Shown here: one piece after another, positions 26,033 to 35,791 of the stretch
Position numbering within the stretch: the first letter of the stretch is position 1
How the letters are laid out: each line of letters begins with the position of its first letter
DNA from: Streptomyces barkulensis
Lineage (GTDB): Bacteria; Actinomycetota; Actinomycetes; Streptomycetales; Streptomycetaceae
Direction: 5' to 3'
Assembly: GCF_002843305.1 (NCBI RefSeq)
Contig: NZ_PGSG01000110.1
Coordinates: 62,001 to 126,000, forward strand
Length of the DNA: 64,000 nucleotides
Program-made: the position numbers and the translations under genes
The notes under the pieces: generated by a model
Seen by the model: the letters and a program-made list of their open reading frames with translations, nothing else
Database searches by the model: none
Told to the model about the DNA's origin: nothing

Positions 26033-26578
26033 GTGCCCGCAGTGCCCCGGGCGCCCGGAAGGCGCGCACACACCGTCGTCGACAGCCCCTGCGGCCCGCT
26101 CACCCTGGTCGCCGAGGAGGAGCATCTGATCGGCCTCTACATGGAGGCCCAGCGGTACCGGCCCGACGAGCCGGCCTTCGGCGAGCGGCTGCCGGAGCCC
26201 GCCGGGCCGCCGTTCGCCGAGACGGCCCGGCAGCTGGAGGAGTACTTCGCCGGGCGCCGCGAGAGCTTCGACCTGCCGCTGAGACTGTACGGAACACCGT
26301 TCCAGCGACGTGTCTGGGCCGCGCTGCGCGAGATCCCCCACGGACAGACCTGGACCTACGGCCGGCTCGCCGGGCACATCGGCCGGCCGACGGCGTCCCG
26401 CGCCGTCGGCCTCGCCAACGGAAGGAACCCGGTCGGCGTCATCGTGCCCTGCCACCGCGTCATCGGAGCCGACGGCGCCCTGACCGGTTACGGCGGGGGA
26501 GTGGAGCGCAAACGGGCGCTTCTGGAGCACGAGCGCGCCCTGCCGGCCGCCGGGGCCCCGCCGCTCCCCGTCTTCTGA
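26033..26578 (+). CDS. ogt: Methylated-DNA-protein cysteine methyltransferase
   Basis: 181 residues. Suicide repair protein that removes O6-alkyl groups from guanine. The active-site motif [10 protein letters not shown] carries the acceptor cysteine. [18 protein letters not shown] and [19 protein letters not shown] form the helix-turn-helix DNA-binding part. GTG 26033 is preceded by GAGAGGAG at a 9-base gap; the open frame upstream is unlikely to be translated. It sits between the partner-switch operon and the convergent crtU. Confidence 0.92.
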   Translation: MPAVPRAPGRRAHTVVDSPCGPLTLVAEEEHLIGLYMEAQRYRPDEPAFGERLPEPAGPPFAETARQLEEYFAGRRESFDLPLRLYGTPFQRRVWAALREIPHGQTWTYGRLAGHIGRPTASRAVGLANGRNPVGVIVPCHRVIGADGALTGYGGGVERKRALLEHERALPAAGAPPLPVF

Positions 26579-26609
26579 ACAGCCCTCCGAACGGTCTTCC
26601 GAGCACCCG

Positions 26610-28208
26610 TCAGCCGCCGAGGGCAGAGGCCAGCAGCCGCAGCGGCGCCGAGCGGCCCCGGCGCGGCACCGTCAGCAGCGGGTGACCGCGCACCCCCCAG
26701 GTGGCCAGCAGGGCGTTGGCCGCCTCGAAACCGGTGGTGGCCGCCCGCTCCATCAGCGCCACCGGCAGTGTGGTGCGCACCAGGTCCCCGGCGAGCACCA
26801 GCCGGGGGTGGCCGGTGCGCACCCCCGGCCGGTCCCGCCAGGTGCCGGTGGCGAACAGCGGGCAGTCCTGCCGCCACTCGTGCCGCTCGTCGACGACCGG
26901 GGCGCCGGCCGTCTCCGGGTAGACGCGGGCGAGTCCGGCCAGGGCCGCCCGCTGGACGGCGGCGCGGTCCGCGCCGGGATCGACGGCGTAGGCGTGCAGC
27001 TCCACCACGCTGCCGCCCGTCCGCGCGGCCCAGCGGGCGGCCTCGCCCTCCCACCGGTCCAGGACGCTGACGTTGTCCAGCGGGCCGTAGCCGCTGGTGC
27101 CCAGGAAGCCGGGCCGGTCGGCGGCCACGGGCCGGCCGAGCCAGTAGCGGGAGACCAGGAAGGGCGGGGCCTCGCGCAGCCGTCCGACCGACGCCCGCCA
27201 GCCGGGACCGCCCAGCTGCGGGGAGTTGTCGACCAGGGCGCGCAGGCCCGCGCCGTCCACGGCCAGGACGACCGCGTCGTAGCGCTCCCCGCGCTCGGCC
27301 CCCGGCCCCCGGCCGTCGGCCGTCACCACGGTGAAGCCGTCCCGCCCGGGACGCACCAGTTCCACGGCGGTACCGGTGCGCACCCGCGCCCCCAGCCGCT
27401 CCAGCCGGGCGGCCAGCGGGTCCCACAGAACGGCGGGGAAGGGGTCGTCGGGGACGTCGAAGAGCAGCCCCTCGGCCGAGCCCAGGAAGTAGATGTGGAA
27501 CATCAGCACCAGTTCGGCCGCCGACAGCTCGCGCGGATCGGCGAAGAAACTGCGGGAGAACACCTCGAAGGCCAGATGCCGGGCCGGTTCGGGGAAGCCG
27601 ATGGAGTCCAGGAACTTTGCGGCGCTCACGCCGTCCAGCCGCTCGTGGACCTCCGGCACCCGCACGTCGAGCAGGGACAGCGCCGCGCGGGGGTTCATGC
27701 CCGCCAGCCCCGAGGGGGTGAAGGTCGGGCTGAGGGCGGTGAAGCCCAGCACGCTCCACGGCGGGGTGCGGGGCACCCGCGCGAAGCTGTCCCGCGCTCC
27801 GCCGCTGTGCCACAGCGGGTAGTCCGGCAGCGGGGTGAGCATCGACAGGGCCGGGTCGATACGCCGCAGCAGATTGCGCAGGTTGTAGTACTGCCGGAAG
27901 AAGGCGTGGAAACCGCGGCTCATGGTGACGGACGTGCCGTCGGCCAGCTTCGTGGACCAGCCCCCGACCCGCCCGCCCAGCACCTCCCGGCGCTCCAGCA
28001 GGTCCACGGCCACACCGCGTTCGGCCAGCGCGGTGGCGGCGGTGAGTCCGGCGATGCCGCCGCCCACCACGGCGGCGCGCACCCCGCGGTCGCCCACACG
28101 GGCCGCCCCGGCGGGCGCCGGCCGGTGCACGGCGTAACGGTCGCGGGCGAGCCGGGTACGGCCCCGGCCCGCGAGCGGGTACGGGAACGGGTTTCTCGCG
28201 TCTGTCAT
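26610..28208 (-). CDS. crtU: Isorenieratene synthase (carotene desaturase/methyltransferase)
   Basis: 532 residues. FAD-dependent desaturase/methyltransferase that converts beta-ionone rings of beta-carotene into aromatic rings, giving isorenieratene. The dinucleotide-binding VVGGGIAGLTAATAL lies near residue 47, and SRGFHAFFRQYYNLRNLLR is typical of CrtU. ATG 28208 overlaps the crtY stop by four bases, so the two are translationally coupled (order crtY-crtU on the minus strand). The pairing with crtY matches the crtYTU group of Streptomyces griseus except that crtT is inverted here. Confidence 0.9.
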   Translation of the reverse strand: MTDARNPFPYPLAGRGRTRLARDRYAVHRPAPAGAARVGDRGVRAAVVGGGIAGLTAATALAERGVAVDLLERREVLGGRVGGWSTKLADGTSVTMSRGFHAFFRQYYNLRNLLRRIDPALSMLTPLPDYPLWHSGGARDSFARVPRTPPWSVLGFTALSPTFTPSGLAGMNPRAALSLLDVRVPEVHERLDGVSAAKFLDSIGFPEPARHLAFEVFSRSFFADPRELSAAELVLMFHIYFLGSAEGLLFDVPDDPFPAVLWDPLAARLERLGARVRTGTAVELVRPGRDGFTVVTADGRGPGAERGERYDAVVLAVDGAGLRALVDNSPQLGGPGWRASVGRLREAPPFLVSRYWLGRPVAADRPGFLGTSGYGPLDNVSVLDRWEGEAARWAARTGGSVVELHAYAVDPGADRAAVQRAALAGLARVYPETAGAPVVDERHEWRQDCPLFATGTWRDRPGVRTGHPRLVLAGDLVRTTLPVALMERAATTGFEAANALLATWGVRGHPLLTVPRRGRSAPLRLLASALGG

Positions 28209-29503
28209 CGGGGGGCCTTTCGCTGGTGGGGATCGCCGGGACGCGGCACGGCTGCGGACGGCCGGCGCGGCAGGAGGGGAAGTTCGGCCAGGGAGCGCGC
28301 CATCGGCCATATGGGGGAGCGCAGTCCGATCGCGACCTCCTCGCGGAGCGCGGAGCGGCCGTCGAGGAAGCGCAGCACGCTCTCCAGCCGGTTGCGGCGG
28401 AAGAGGCGGGCGAAGAAGTCCGCGCCGTCCACCCGGCCGGTGGCCAGGGCGCGCAGCAGCGCGGCGTCCATGGCCAGATGGCGGCGGGCGTGCGGCCGGG
28501 GCGGCACAGGGGTGCGCCCGGCCGCGAGGGCCGCGGCCACCTGCGCGCTCTGACGCTGGACGGTGGCGAAGGTGTAGCCGGTGGAGGGACGGGTGGCGCC
28601 GCCCGCCGTGCCGATGCGGAACACCGAGCGCCCGGCCCGGCGAGCGAAGCGCCCGTCGGTCATGGGGATGACGCCCTGCTCGGCACCGGTGACGGTGAAC
28701 TCGCCCAGCGGGCGGACGCGTTCGGTGTAGTGCCGCAGCGCCGCCTCGTACTCCCGGACGGTCAGGGGCCGGGGGGAGAACTCGGTGTACTCCACCAGGG
28801 CCTCGCGCGGGGTGAGGGGCAGGACGTAGGCGAAGGACAGCCCGCACCGCGGCTGCGGGGTGCGCAGATCCATCAGCTCCGCCGTGCCCGGGTCGAAGCG
28901 GTCCTCGGCGGTACGCACGAACCAGCCCCGGAAGTGCTGCAGCAAGGTGGTGTGGGCGGGCGGCAGGGCCCGCGGCGGACGCGAGTCGAACACCCAGCGG
29001 CCGGTGAGCGCGAAGGGGCGCCCCGCGGCGTCCGTGCCGCTCACCCGCGCACCGTGCGGCCCGTCCCCGACGGCGGTGACGGTGCCGGTGACACGGGTGA
29101 CGGCGTCGGCGGCGGCCAGACGGGCGTCCATCGCCCGGGTGAAGTCCGCGGAGCGGACCATCAGATAGCGCCGGGGGCTGTCACCGCCCAGGGTCTCCCC
29201 GCCGGGGCCCCGCACCAGCAGCCGCCGCCAGGAGGCGGTGACGGGCGCGCCGGGTCCGGTACCGGGGCCGGCACCTGGCTCACCGGGTCCGGTTTCCTCC
29301 TCCCAGAAGCACCAGGTGCGCTCGGGGCTGCGGGCGGGGCCCGGCGGCGGCTCCACCACCGCGACCGAGAGGGCGGGCGGGGAGGAGGCGTCGAGGAGGT
29401 GACGGACCAGAGACAGGCCCGCCGCTCCCGCACCGACCACCACCACGTCCGCGTCCGTCCCCGTGCGCGCGGCCGGGGCCGCGGGGGTCTTCGGGCGGCT
29501 CAT
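28205..29503 (-). CDS. crtY: Lycopene beta-cyclase
   Basis: 432 residues. Flavoprotein cyclase that makes beta-carotene from lycopene. N-terminal FAD-binding VVVVGAGAAGLSLVRHLL, then SPERTWCFWEEE, VFDSRPP, HFRGWFV, SFAYVLPLTPREALVEYTEFS and GGATRPSTGYTFATVQRQS, all CrtY-type signatures. A Gly/Pro-rich insertion follows the FWEEE segment. ATG 29503 reads into the gene directly. It is divergent from crtT over 125 bp containing an inverted repeat at 29562-29580. Confidence 0.93.
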   Translation of the reverse strand: MSRPKTPAAPAARTGTDADVVVVGAGAAGLSLVRHLLDASSPPALSVAVVEPPPGPARSPERTWCFWEEETGPGEPGAGPGTGPGAPVTASWRRLLVRGPGGETLGGDSPRRYLMVRSADFTRAMDARLAAADAVTRVTGTVTAVGDGPHGARVSGTDAAGRPFALTGRWVFDSRPPRALPPAHTTLLQHFRGWFVRTAEDRFDPGTAELMDLRTPQPRCGLSFAYVLPLTPREALVEYTEFSPRPLTVREYEAALRHYTERVRPLGEFTVTGAEQGVIPMTDGRFARRAGRSVFRIGTAGGATRPSTGYTFATVQRQSAQVAAALAAGRTPVPPRPHARRHLAMDAALLRALATGRVDGADFFARLFRRNRLESVLRFLDGRSALREEVAIGLRSPIWPMARSLAELPLLPRRPSAAVPRPGDPHQRKAPR

Positions 29504-29561
29504 CCGCGCCCCCTCCCTCCGGCGGCGCGTCCGGCGCTCTCACCGGCGCGTTCCGGGCGGC

Positions 29562-29580
29562 GCACGCCGGGTAGGCGTGC
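29562..29580. promoter_or_regulatory. Inverted repeat between crtY and crtT
   Basis: GCACGCC and GGCGTGC (perfect 7-bp arms, 5-bp spacer) between the divergent starts. It is a candidate regulator site; it does not resemble the TTGTACAA-bearing region next to litR. Confidence 0.4.
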
Positions 29581-29628
29581 GGCCATGACCCCATACCCCG
29601 GGCCCGTACGGGCGGAAGGACGGACACG

Positions 29629-30342
29629 ATGACCCTCCTGCAGGACGGCGCGCTGACCGCGGCGTTCGACGGCGCCTCCACCGCCTACGACCGCCTGGTC
29701 GGTGCGAACCCCGGCTACCACCGGCAACTGCGCCGCTCCGCCCGCAGACTGGCCCTGCCGGACGGCGGTGAGGGCCTGCGCGTACTCGACCTGGGCTGCG
29801 GAACCGGCGCCTCCACCGCCGCGCTGCTGGCCGCCGCGCCCCACGCCGAGATCACCGCGGTGGACGCCTCGGCCGGGATGCTGGAACGGGCCGCCGCCAA
29901 GAAGTGGCCGAAGAACGTCGCCTTCGTCCACACGCCCGCCGAGGAGCTGGAGCGGGCGGGGGTGCGCGGGCCGTTCGACGCGGTGTTCGCCGCCTATCTG
30001 GTGCGCAACCTGACCGACCCGGACAAGGTGCTGAACGGGCTGCGGGACCTGCTGCGCCCCGGCGGACGACTGGCCGTCCACGAGTACGCCCTGTCCGGCG
30101 CGGCGCGGCACCGCCTGGTCTGGACGGCCGTGTGCCGCTCGGTGATCATCCCCGCGGGCTCCCTCGGCCCGGGCGGGGCGGACCTCTACCGCCATCTGTG
30201 GCGCAGCGTCCTGGAGTTCGACACCGCGCCGGAACTGGCGGAGCGGCTGACGGCGGCGGGCTTCGAACTCGTCCGCACGGCGCCGCTGCCGGGCTGGGAG
30301 TACGGCATCCTCCACACCTTCCTCGCCCGCGTCCCGCGCTGA
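29629..30342 (+). CDS. crtT: SAM-dependent methyltransferase of the carotenoid cluster
   Basis: 237 residues. Class I methyltransferase with SAM motif VLDLGCGTGASTAALL near residue 51 and acidic VDAS strand. Its position in the crtY-crtU group and UbiE/CrtT-like order (VRNLTDPDKVLNGLRDLLRPGG) support CrtT, whose exact carotenoid substrate has not been settled to my knowledge. ATG 29629 has GGAAGGA nearby. It is transcribed opposite to crtYU, unlike the co-directional arrangement in S. griseus. The stop codon lies in the first unit of a 12-bp tandem repeat array. Confidence 0.85.
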   Translation: MTLLQDGALTAAFDGASTAYDRLVGANPGYHRQLRRSARRLALPDGGEGLRVLDLGCGTGASTAALLAAAPHAEITAVDASAGMLERAAAKKWPKNVAFVHTPAEELERAGVRGPFDAVFAAYLVRNLTDPDKVLNGLRDLLRPGGRLAVHEYALSGAARHRLVWTAVCRSVIIPAGSLGPGGADLYRHLWRSVLEFDTAPELAERLTAAGFELVRTAPLPGWEYGILHTFLARVPR

Positions 30343-30444
30343 GCCCCGCGCTGAGCCCGGCACTGAGCCCGGCACTGAGCCCGGCACTGAGCCCGGCACT
30401 GAGCCCGGCACTGAGCCCGGCACTGAGCCCGGCACTGAGCCCGG
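30337..30444 (+). repeat. 12-bp tandem repeat array over the crtT stop codon
   Basis: Nine head-to-tail 12-bp units, seven identical (CACTGAGCCCGG, 30361-30444) and two variant (30337-30360). The first contains the crtT TGA. Since 12 is a multiple of three, every unit puts another TGA in the crtT frame. Confidence 0.95.
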
Positions 30445-30477
30445 TGTGAGGGCCGCCGCCCCGGCGGCCCTCACACC
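30443..30477. terminator. Bidirectional terminator between crtT and the Rieske gene
   Basis: Perfect 15-bp arms (30443-30457 and 30463-30477) with a 5-nt loop. The Rieske gene stop (30471-30473) lies inside one arm. Confidence 0.75.
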
Positions 30478-31490
30478 GCCCCCGGGAAGCGGCCCCGGCC
30501 GCGCAGCAGCCGGCGGCGTTCGGCGTACGCCAGATCGTCGCGCCACAGCCGGGCCGCGGCCCGCCGCATCAGCGGCCGCAGCAGTGGCGCGGCGGCCCGG
30601 GCCACGGCGAAGCCCGGCCGGCCGGAGGTGGCCAGCACGGCCTCGATCACGGCGGTGCGCGGATTCGGATCGCCCGGGGCGGTGAGCGGCGTGGCATGGG
30701 TCTCCACCGCCGACGTCTCGCCCTCGCCGTCGACGATGTGCATCACCAGCGTGCGCGGCTCCGGCGCGCTGAACGCGGCCCGCACCGGCACGCCCGCCCG
30801 GGGACCGACGCGGTAGGCCACGTCGACCAGGAAGCGGTCGCCGTTGACGGCCGGGTCCGGCTCCTCCACCACCGTCAGCCGGGTGAAGGCGTACGGATGG
30901 AACCACGCCCCGTGCCAGGGGTCGAGCCGGTTGGCGATGACGTCCTCCGGCTCGCAGGCGCCCACCAGGGTCGTCACCGCGTCCACCGAGGCGGCCGGGT
31001 CGGGGCGCCGCGGCAGGCAGGGCCGCTCCAGCGGCTCCTCGCCGCCCACCGAGTCCAGCCGCACCCACACCAGCACCCCGTCGTCGTACACGGGGTAGGG
31101 CTCCCAGCCGGGCATGCCCCGCCCGGTCAGGCCCAGACCGTGCCAGTGGCAGATCAGGCGCCCGGACTCCACCACGCTGTCGCACAGCGGCGCGCCCAGG
31201 TGCGGGCAGGCGCCCGGCCCGGCCGCCAGGCGCCCGGACTCCGTGCGCCAGAGCACCAGCTCCACTCCGGCGACCGTCCTGCCGAAGGGGCGGCCCGGGC
31301 GGACCTCGCGGCTGGCCGCGACCACGTACCAGTTGCCCGAGGGGCGGGCCGAGGCCCGCTTCAGGGCGTCGGCGATGATCTGCGGCCGGGCCGCCCGCCA
31401 GGTGGGTTCCTGGCGGCTCCAGCCGGGGTCGGACATCAGGCGCAGGGGGCTGCGCCAACCGGTCGAACCCCCGACACGGCGCTTGGTCAA
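30471..31490 (-). CDS. Rieske [2Fe-2S] protein of the carotenoid cluster
   Basis: 339 residues. A Rieske ferredoxin domain (~45-135) with ligands Cys-Pro-His in [11 protein letters not shown] and Cys-x2-His in CHWHGLG, followed by a ~200-residue domain that appears specific to actinobacterial carotenoid clusters (DUF5914-type). It may serve as an oxygenase or electron carrier in carotenoid modification. TTG 31490 is chosen: GAGGAGGAG precedes it, and TTGA overlaps the crtB stop by four bases. ATG 31436 is the alternative. It occupies the place after crtB where S. griseus and S. coelicolor have crtV. Confidence 0.8.
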   Translation of the reverse strand: MTKRRVGGSTGWRSPLRLMSDPGWSRQEPTWRAARPQIIADALKRASARPSGNWYVVAASREVRPGRPFGRTVAGVELVLWRTESGRLAAGPGACPHLGAPLCDSVVESGRLICHWHGLGLTGRGMPGWEPYPVYDDGVLVWVRLDSVGGEEPLERPCLPRRPDPAASVDAVTTLVGACEPEDVIANRLDPWHGAWFHPYAFTRLTVVEEPDPAVNGDRFLVDVAYRVGPRAGVPVRAAFSAPEPRTLVMHIVDGEGETSAVETHATPLTAPGDPNPRTAVIEAVLATSGRPGFAVARAAAPLLRPLMRRAAARLWRDDLAYAERRRLLRGRGRFPGAV

Positions 31491-32581
31491 GACAGCACTC
31501 CTCCTCGCTGCGCGTCCCGCCGACGGGTCCGCGGGGCTTCCTCTGTTCTCTCCACCGTTTTCCCCGCCGTTCTCTCCGCCGTTCTCTCCGCCGGTTTCCC
31601 CGCGGGGCCTTGCGGACGGCCGGGCGCCCGCGGCAGGTCACCGGTCAGGGCGCCGCGGGCACGTGAGGCGGCGACGTCCGCCAGCCCGCCCAGCGCCACG
31701 GCGGCCCGCCTGCGGCGGGGGACCACCGCGCGCCGGTGGAGCACCGCGTACCCGCCCGCCTCGATCCGGTCCAGGATGGCGCGGTAGAGCACGAACGCGG
31801 CGCGCACACAGGGCCGCGAGACCGGGTGCAGCATGGCGATGCCCGGCTCGGCCTCCCGGTAGATCCCCCGGGTGGTCTCGCACAACTCCCGCAGCGCGGC
31901 CCGCACCCGGGCGTCGGTGCGCCCGGCCCGGCGGCACCACAGCAGCAGATCGCGGTCGACGCCGTGGGCGGCCAGCCGGTCCAGCGGCAGGTAGATCCGG
32001 CCGCGGTCCAGGTCCTCTCCCACGTCCCGCAGGAAGTTGGTGAGCTGGAAGGCCACCCCGAGCGCCGCGGCGTGCGGGGCGGCCTCCTCGCGCGGCACGA
32101 CCGTGTCCAGCACCGGCAGCACCTGAAGACCGATCACGGCCGCCGAACCGTGCGTGTACACCCGCAGGTCGTCGAGCGTGGGGTACTCGGTGACGTGCAG
32201 GTCCATGGCCATCGAGCGCATGAAGTCGGTGAAGTGCGCCGGGTCGATGGCGTAGCGCGCGGCGGTGTCGGCCAGGGCCGCGACCACCGGGTGCCCGCCG
32301 CGCCCGGTGCGCAGGGCCGCCGACAGCTCCTCGTCCAGCTTCGCCAGCTCCCGGGCGCGCCGCTCGGGAGCGAGGGCGGGGTCGAGGTCGTCGACGATGT
32401 CGTCCGCCCAGCGCGCGAAGCCGTACAGGGCGTGGACGGCCGGGCGCTGGCGCGGGGTGAGCAGCCGGGTGGCCAGGAAGTACGTCCTGCCGTGGCGGGC
32501 GTTGAGCTCGCGGCAGCGGGTGTAGGCCGCGCGCAGCGCCGGGTCGTGGACGCCCGCCGCGTCCAGCTCGCGCGCCGTCAT
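31487..32581 (-). CDS. crtB: Phytoene synthase
   Basis: 364 residues. Joins two GGPP molecules head-to-head to give phytoene. The first Asp-rich motif is in [10 protein letters not shown] and the second in [26 protein letters not shown] and RIYLPLD are standard. The C-terminal ~45 residues form a low-complexity Lys/Arg/Glu/Thr tail from a 12-bp-type repeat (31547-31600) beyond the normal domain end. ATG 32581 overlaps the crtI stop by four bases (ATGA), so crtI-crtB-Rieske are coupled. Confidence 0.93.
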   Translation of the reverse strand: MTARELDAAGVHDPALRAAYTRCRELNARHGRTYFLATRLLTPRQRPAVHALYGFARWADDIVDDLDPALAPERRARELAKLDEELSAALRTGRGGHPVVAALADTAARYAIDPAHFTDFMRSMAMDLHVTEYPTLDDLRVYTHGSAAVIGLQVLPVLDTVVPREEAAPHAAALGVAFQLTNFLRDVGEDLDRGRIYLPLDRLAAHGVDRDLLLWCRRAGRTDARVRAALRELCETTRGIYREAEPGIAMLHPVSRPCVRAAFVLYRAILDRIEAGGYAVLHRRAVVPRRRRAAVALGGLADVAASRARGALTGDLPRAPGRPQGPAGKPAERTAERTAGKTVERTEEAPRTRRRDAQRGGVLS

Positions 32582-34131
32582 ACGGCCGCCCCCTCGGCCG
32601 CGCCGGCACCGGCCGGCGCCTGCGGTGTGCGCCGTGGCGGGCGTGGGCAGCCGGAGCCGGCGGTGATGCGGGCGGCGGCGAGCTTGCCGGAGACCACCAC
32701 CGTCGGCACGCCCACGCCGGGCGTGGTGCCGCAGCCGGCCAGGACCACGTTCTCCCAGCCGCGCGGCAGGTTCCGCGGCCGGAACGGGCCCGTCTGGGCG
32801 AAGGTGTGCGCGGCGGAGAACGGGGTGCCGGCCGCATGCCCCTGCCGGGCCCAGTCGGCCGGGGTGACCAGACGCTCCGCCTCGATCGCGTCGCCGAAGC
32901 CGTCCAGCCCGCGGCGCTCCAGCTCGGTGACCAGTTCGTCGCGGTAGCGGGGGCCGACACGGTCCCAGTCGCGGGGGCCGGTGACCAGATTGGGGCAGGG
33001 CGCCAGCACGTAGTGCAGATGCCTGTCCCCGGGGGCCAGCGCGGGGTCGGTGGCGGTGGGCCGGGTGATCAGCAGGGAGGGGTCGCTCATCAGCTCGCCG
33101 GTCCGGGTGAGCTGCCGGAACGTCGACTCCCAGGCGGAGCCGAACGACAGCGTGTGGTGGGCCAGTTCGGGCCAGGTCCGGTCACCGCCCGCGTGCAGGA
33201 CGACCGCCGACGGCGCGTACCGCAGCGGCACCGGGCGGCGCGGCGCGCCGCCCAGCAGGCGGTGGGCGAGGGGCAGGTCGCAGGTGAGCACCACCGCGTC
33301 GCAGGCGATGCGCTCCCCGCCGGCGGTGCGCACCGCCGCGGCGCGCCCGCCCGGCGAACGCTCCAGCTGCGTCACCTCGGCGCCGTAGACGAAGCGGGCC
33401 CCGGCACCGGCGGCGGCGTCGGCCATGGCCCGGGGCACGGCGTGCATGCCGCCGCGCGGGAACCACACCCCGGCGACGGTGTCCATGTAGGCGATGACGG
33501 CGTACGCGGCCAGCGCCCGGGTGGGCGGCACCCCGGCGTACAGCGCCTGGAAGGAGAACACACGGCGCAGCCGCTCGTCCTTCAGGAAGCGCGCGACGCG
33601 CCCGTGCCAGGTGCCGAATCCGCCGAGCGCGGCCAGTCTGGCCAGGTCGGCGCCCAGCAGTCCCAGCGGCGAGTCGAAGTTGGCGTCGATGAACGAGCGC
33701 ATCTGCACCCGGTACAGCCGCTCCAGCCAGTCGCGCAGCCGCCGGTACCCGGCCGCCTCCTTCGGCCCGGCCACCCGGGCGATCTCGGCCTCCATGGCGT
33801 GCGGGTCGGTGTGCACGTCCAGGCAGCCGCCGTCGGCGAAACGGGCGCGGTAGGCGGGGTGGAGCCCGATCAGCTCGACGTGGTCGGAGAGCCTGGCGCC
33901 CACCGCGGCCATGGCCTCGTCGACCAGGTCGGGCATGGTCAGCACGGTGGGACCGGTGTCGACGCGGTAGCCCGCCCACTCCTCGCGCCCGGCCCGGCCA
34001 CCCGGCCCGTCCTCCCGCTCGACGACGGTGACCGAGCGCCCGGCGCCCAGCAGGTGCAGTGCGGCGGACAGCCCGGCCAGCCCCGCCCCGACGATGACGA
34101 CGTGGTCGCCCGGCCCGTGCAGTCTTCTCAT
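32578..34131 (-). CDS. crtI: Phytoene desaturase
   Basis: 517 residues. CrtI-type FAD-dependent desaturase converting phytoene to lycopene. The N-terminal [21 protein letters not shown] binds FAD, followed by [30 protein letters not shown] and the C-terminal [21 protein letters not shown], both CrtI hallmarks. The last ~30 residues are Pro/Ala-rich. ATG 34131 lies 22 bases from the crtE stop. Second gene of the crtE-I-B-Rieske operon. Confidence 0.94.
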   Translation of the reverse strand: MRRLHGPGDHVVIVGAGLAGLSAALHLLGAGRSVTVVEREDGPGGRAGREEWAGYRVDTGPTVLTMPDLVDEAMAAVGARLSDHVELIGLHPAYRARFADGGCLDVHTDPHAMEAEIARVAGPKEAAGYRRLRDWLERLYRVQMRSFIDANFDSPLGLLGADLARLAALGGFGTWHGRVARFLKDERLRRVFSFQALYAGVPPTRALAAYAVIAYMDTVAGVWFPRGGMHAVPRAMADAAAGAGARFVYGAEVTQLERSPGGRAAAVRTAGGERIACDAVVLTCDLPLAHRLLGGAPRRPVPLRYAPSAVVLHAGGDRTWPELAHHTLSFGSAWESTFRQLTRTGELMSDPSLLITRPTATDPALAPGDRHLHYVLAPCPNLVTGPRDWDRVGPRYRDELVTELERRGLDGFGDAIEAERLVTPADWARQGHAAGTPFSAAHTFAQTGPFRPRNLPRGWENVVLAGCGTTPGVGVPTVVVSGKLAAARITAGSGCPRPPRRTPQAPAGAGAAEGAAV

Positions 34132-34152
34132 CCGGATTCCTTCGGCAGGTGT

Positions 34153-35475
34153 TCAGCGGGTGGGGAGGACGGCGGCGCCGCGGAGGGCACCGCCCGGGCG
34201 GTGGCGGCCGGCGGCCGGTTCGCCCAGGACGGCGTACAGCAGCGCCGACAGCTCCCGGGCCGGGGCCCCGTCGAGCGCGGCCTCCTCCAGCGCGGCCAGC
34301 GCCTCGCCGGCCAGGCCGCCGATGCGCCGCTCCACGGCCTCACGGGCCCCCAGTTCGGTCAGCACGGCGCGCACCCGGTCCAGGTCCTCCTCGGTCAGCG
34401 CGGGATCGCCGAGCGCGTGCTCCAGCAGTTCCCGGGCCGTACCCCGGCCGCGGACGCGGGCCAGGCGCAGGCCCAGGGCCATCAGATGGGTGGGTTTGCC
34501 CTGCCGCACGTCGTCGCCCGCGGGCTTCCCCGTACGGGCCGGGTCCCCGAAGACGCCCAGGAGGTCGTCGCGCAGCTGGAACGCCACCCCGGCGCACCGC
34601 CCGGCCCGCCGCAGCGCCGAGGTGGTGTGCGCGTCCGCGCCGGCCAGCGCCGCCCCCAGGTGCAGCGGGCGCTCCACGGTGTACAGCCCGCTCTTGAGGT
34701 GGGCGATGCGCAGGGAGGAGGAGGGGGAGGGTGAGCCGGCCGCCTGCCCGTACAGATCCAGGTACTGCCCGGCCACCATCTCGGTGCGCATCGCCCGCCA
34801 GACGGGGCGGGCCCGCCGCCGGGCCTCCTCGCAGGGGGAGGCCGCGTCCCACAGGTCCTCCGCCCAGACCAGGGCCAGATCCCCCGTCAGGAGGGCGGCG
34901 GACGCCCCGAACGCGTCCGCGTCCCCGCGCAGGCCCCGGGCACGGTGCCGGTGGGCGAGGGCCACATGGACGGCGGGCGCGCCGCGGCGCAGCGGCGAGT
35001 CGTCCATCAGGTCGTCGTGCACCAGCGCACAGGCCTGGATCAGCTCCAGCGCGGCGGCCGCGTGCAGCACCGCCTCCGCGTCGGCGTGCTCCGGCGTGCC
35101 GCCGCCCGCCCGCCAGCCCCACCACAGGAAGGCCGGGCGCAGCCGCTTGCCGCCGCGCCGCACCAGATCGATCAGCCGGTCGGCGACATCGGCGGTGAAA
35201 CGGTCGCTGATCCGCCGCGCCTCGGCCCGGCGCAGCGTCAGATGCTCGGTGAGCACGGCGTCGACGGCGGCCGCGATGTCGTGGTCGGGGTCCCGGGGGA
35301 GGGGGCCGCGGTCCGTGCGGCGTTCCGCGGGGTGTTCCGCGCGGGCTTCGTCCGGGCGGTGCGGCGAGCGGGGCGCGGCCCGGACGGTCTGCTCTCCTCC
35401 CAGAGCGGCCGACACGGGATGTGCGGGTGCGGGACTGGCAGGGGCGAGGGCCAGGTCGGTGGCCTGGTGCCGCAT
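34153..35475 (-). CDS. crtE: Geranylgeranyl diphosphate synthase
   Basis: 440 residues, longer than the usual ~350-380 because of an N-terminal ~65-residue Pro/Ala/Arg-rich extension. Trans-prenyltransferase that provides GGPP for the pathway. The first Asp-rich motif is DDLMDD, the second FQLRDDLLGVFGD, and KRLRPAFL and GQYLDL are typical. ATG 35475 is preceded by AAGGAG at a 5-base gap, which supports this start despite the extension. It heads the operon and is divergent from litR, whose operator region should control it. Confidence 0.93.
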   Translation of the reverse strand: MRHQATDLALAPASPAPAHPVSAALGGEQTVRAAPRSPHRPDEARAEHPAERRTDRGPLPRDPDHDIAAAVDAVLTEHLTLRRAEARRISDRFTADVADRLIDLVRRGGKRLRPAFLWWGWRAGGGTPEHADAEAVLHAAAALELIQACALVHDDLMDDSPLRRGAPAVHVALAHRHRARGLRGDADAFGASAALLTGDLALVWAEDLWDAASPCEEARRRARPVWRAMRTEMVAGQYLDLYGQAAGSPSPSSSLRIAHLKSGLYTVERPLHLGAALAGADAHTTSALRRAGRCAGVAFQLRDDLLGVFGDPARTGKPAGDDVRQGKPTHLMALGLRLARVRGRGTARELLEHALGDPALTEEDLDRVRAVLTELGAREAVERRIGGLAGEALAALEEAALDGAPARELSALLYAVLGEPAAGRHRPGGALRGAAVLPTR

Positions 35476-35543
35476 CGCGGCTCCTTCCCGGCGCGGGGCC
35501 GAGACGCCCGGCGCACATACGGACAGAAGTTTTCACACCCGAA

Positions 35544-35557
35544 CATTGAAGACAATG
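35544..35557. promoter_or_regulatory. CATTG-N4-CAATG inverted repeat before crtE
   Basis: Perfect 5-bp arms with 4-bp spacer in an AT-richer stretch about 70 bp upstream of crtE. Candidate promoter-proximal site. Confidence 0.4.
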
Positions 35558-35726
35558 CTCTCAGTACGGGCGCTCTGGACGGGTGAAGCGGAGGCATCGC
35601 GCGGCGCGGATGGGCGACGGGAAGTGCGCGGTGCCGACGCACGTGTGAAAGCCCCCTCCAAGGCGCGCCGGGCCGTTCGGGGCGGCCCGTCGCTTCGCGG
35701 GTGCCCGTGTCCGGCAGGGGCAAACA

Positions 35727-35748
35727 AAGTTGTGCGCAACTTGTACAA
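35727..35748. promoter_or_regulatory. Candidate LitR operator
   Basis: AAGTTG-N4-CAACTT (35727-35742) overlaps the perfect palindrome TTGTACAA (35741-35748), 44 bp before litR. A TGTACA-type core is reported for CarH/LitR-class sites; its location beside litR supports autoregulation and control of crtE. Confidence 0.6.
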
Positions 35749-35791
35749 CCGATGACTTGCGCCCGGTCCGACCTGGGCGGACGATTGCGTC

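Larger units (their letters stand above)
35476..35791. promoter_or_regulatory. Divergent crtE-litR promoter region
   Basis: 316 bp without a gene. It holds symmetric elements near each start (35544-35557 by crtE, 35727-35748 by litR). For litR, TTGCGC (35757-35762) and GACGAT (35780-35785) would place transcription start close to the ATG at 35792, so a leaderless mRNA is possible; no good Shine-Dalgarno is seen. Confidence 0.6.

Noticed and set aside
30337-30444. CRISPR-like array
   Set aside because: Units are only 12 bp, head to tail, with no spacers; it is a simple tandem repeat.
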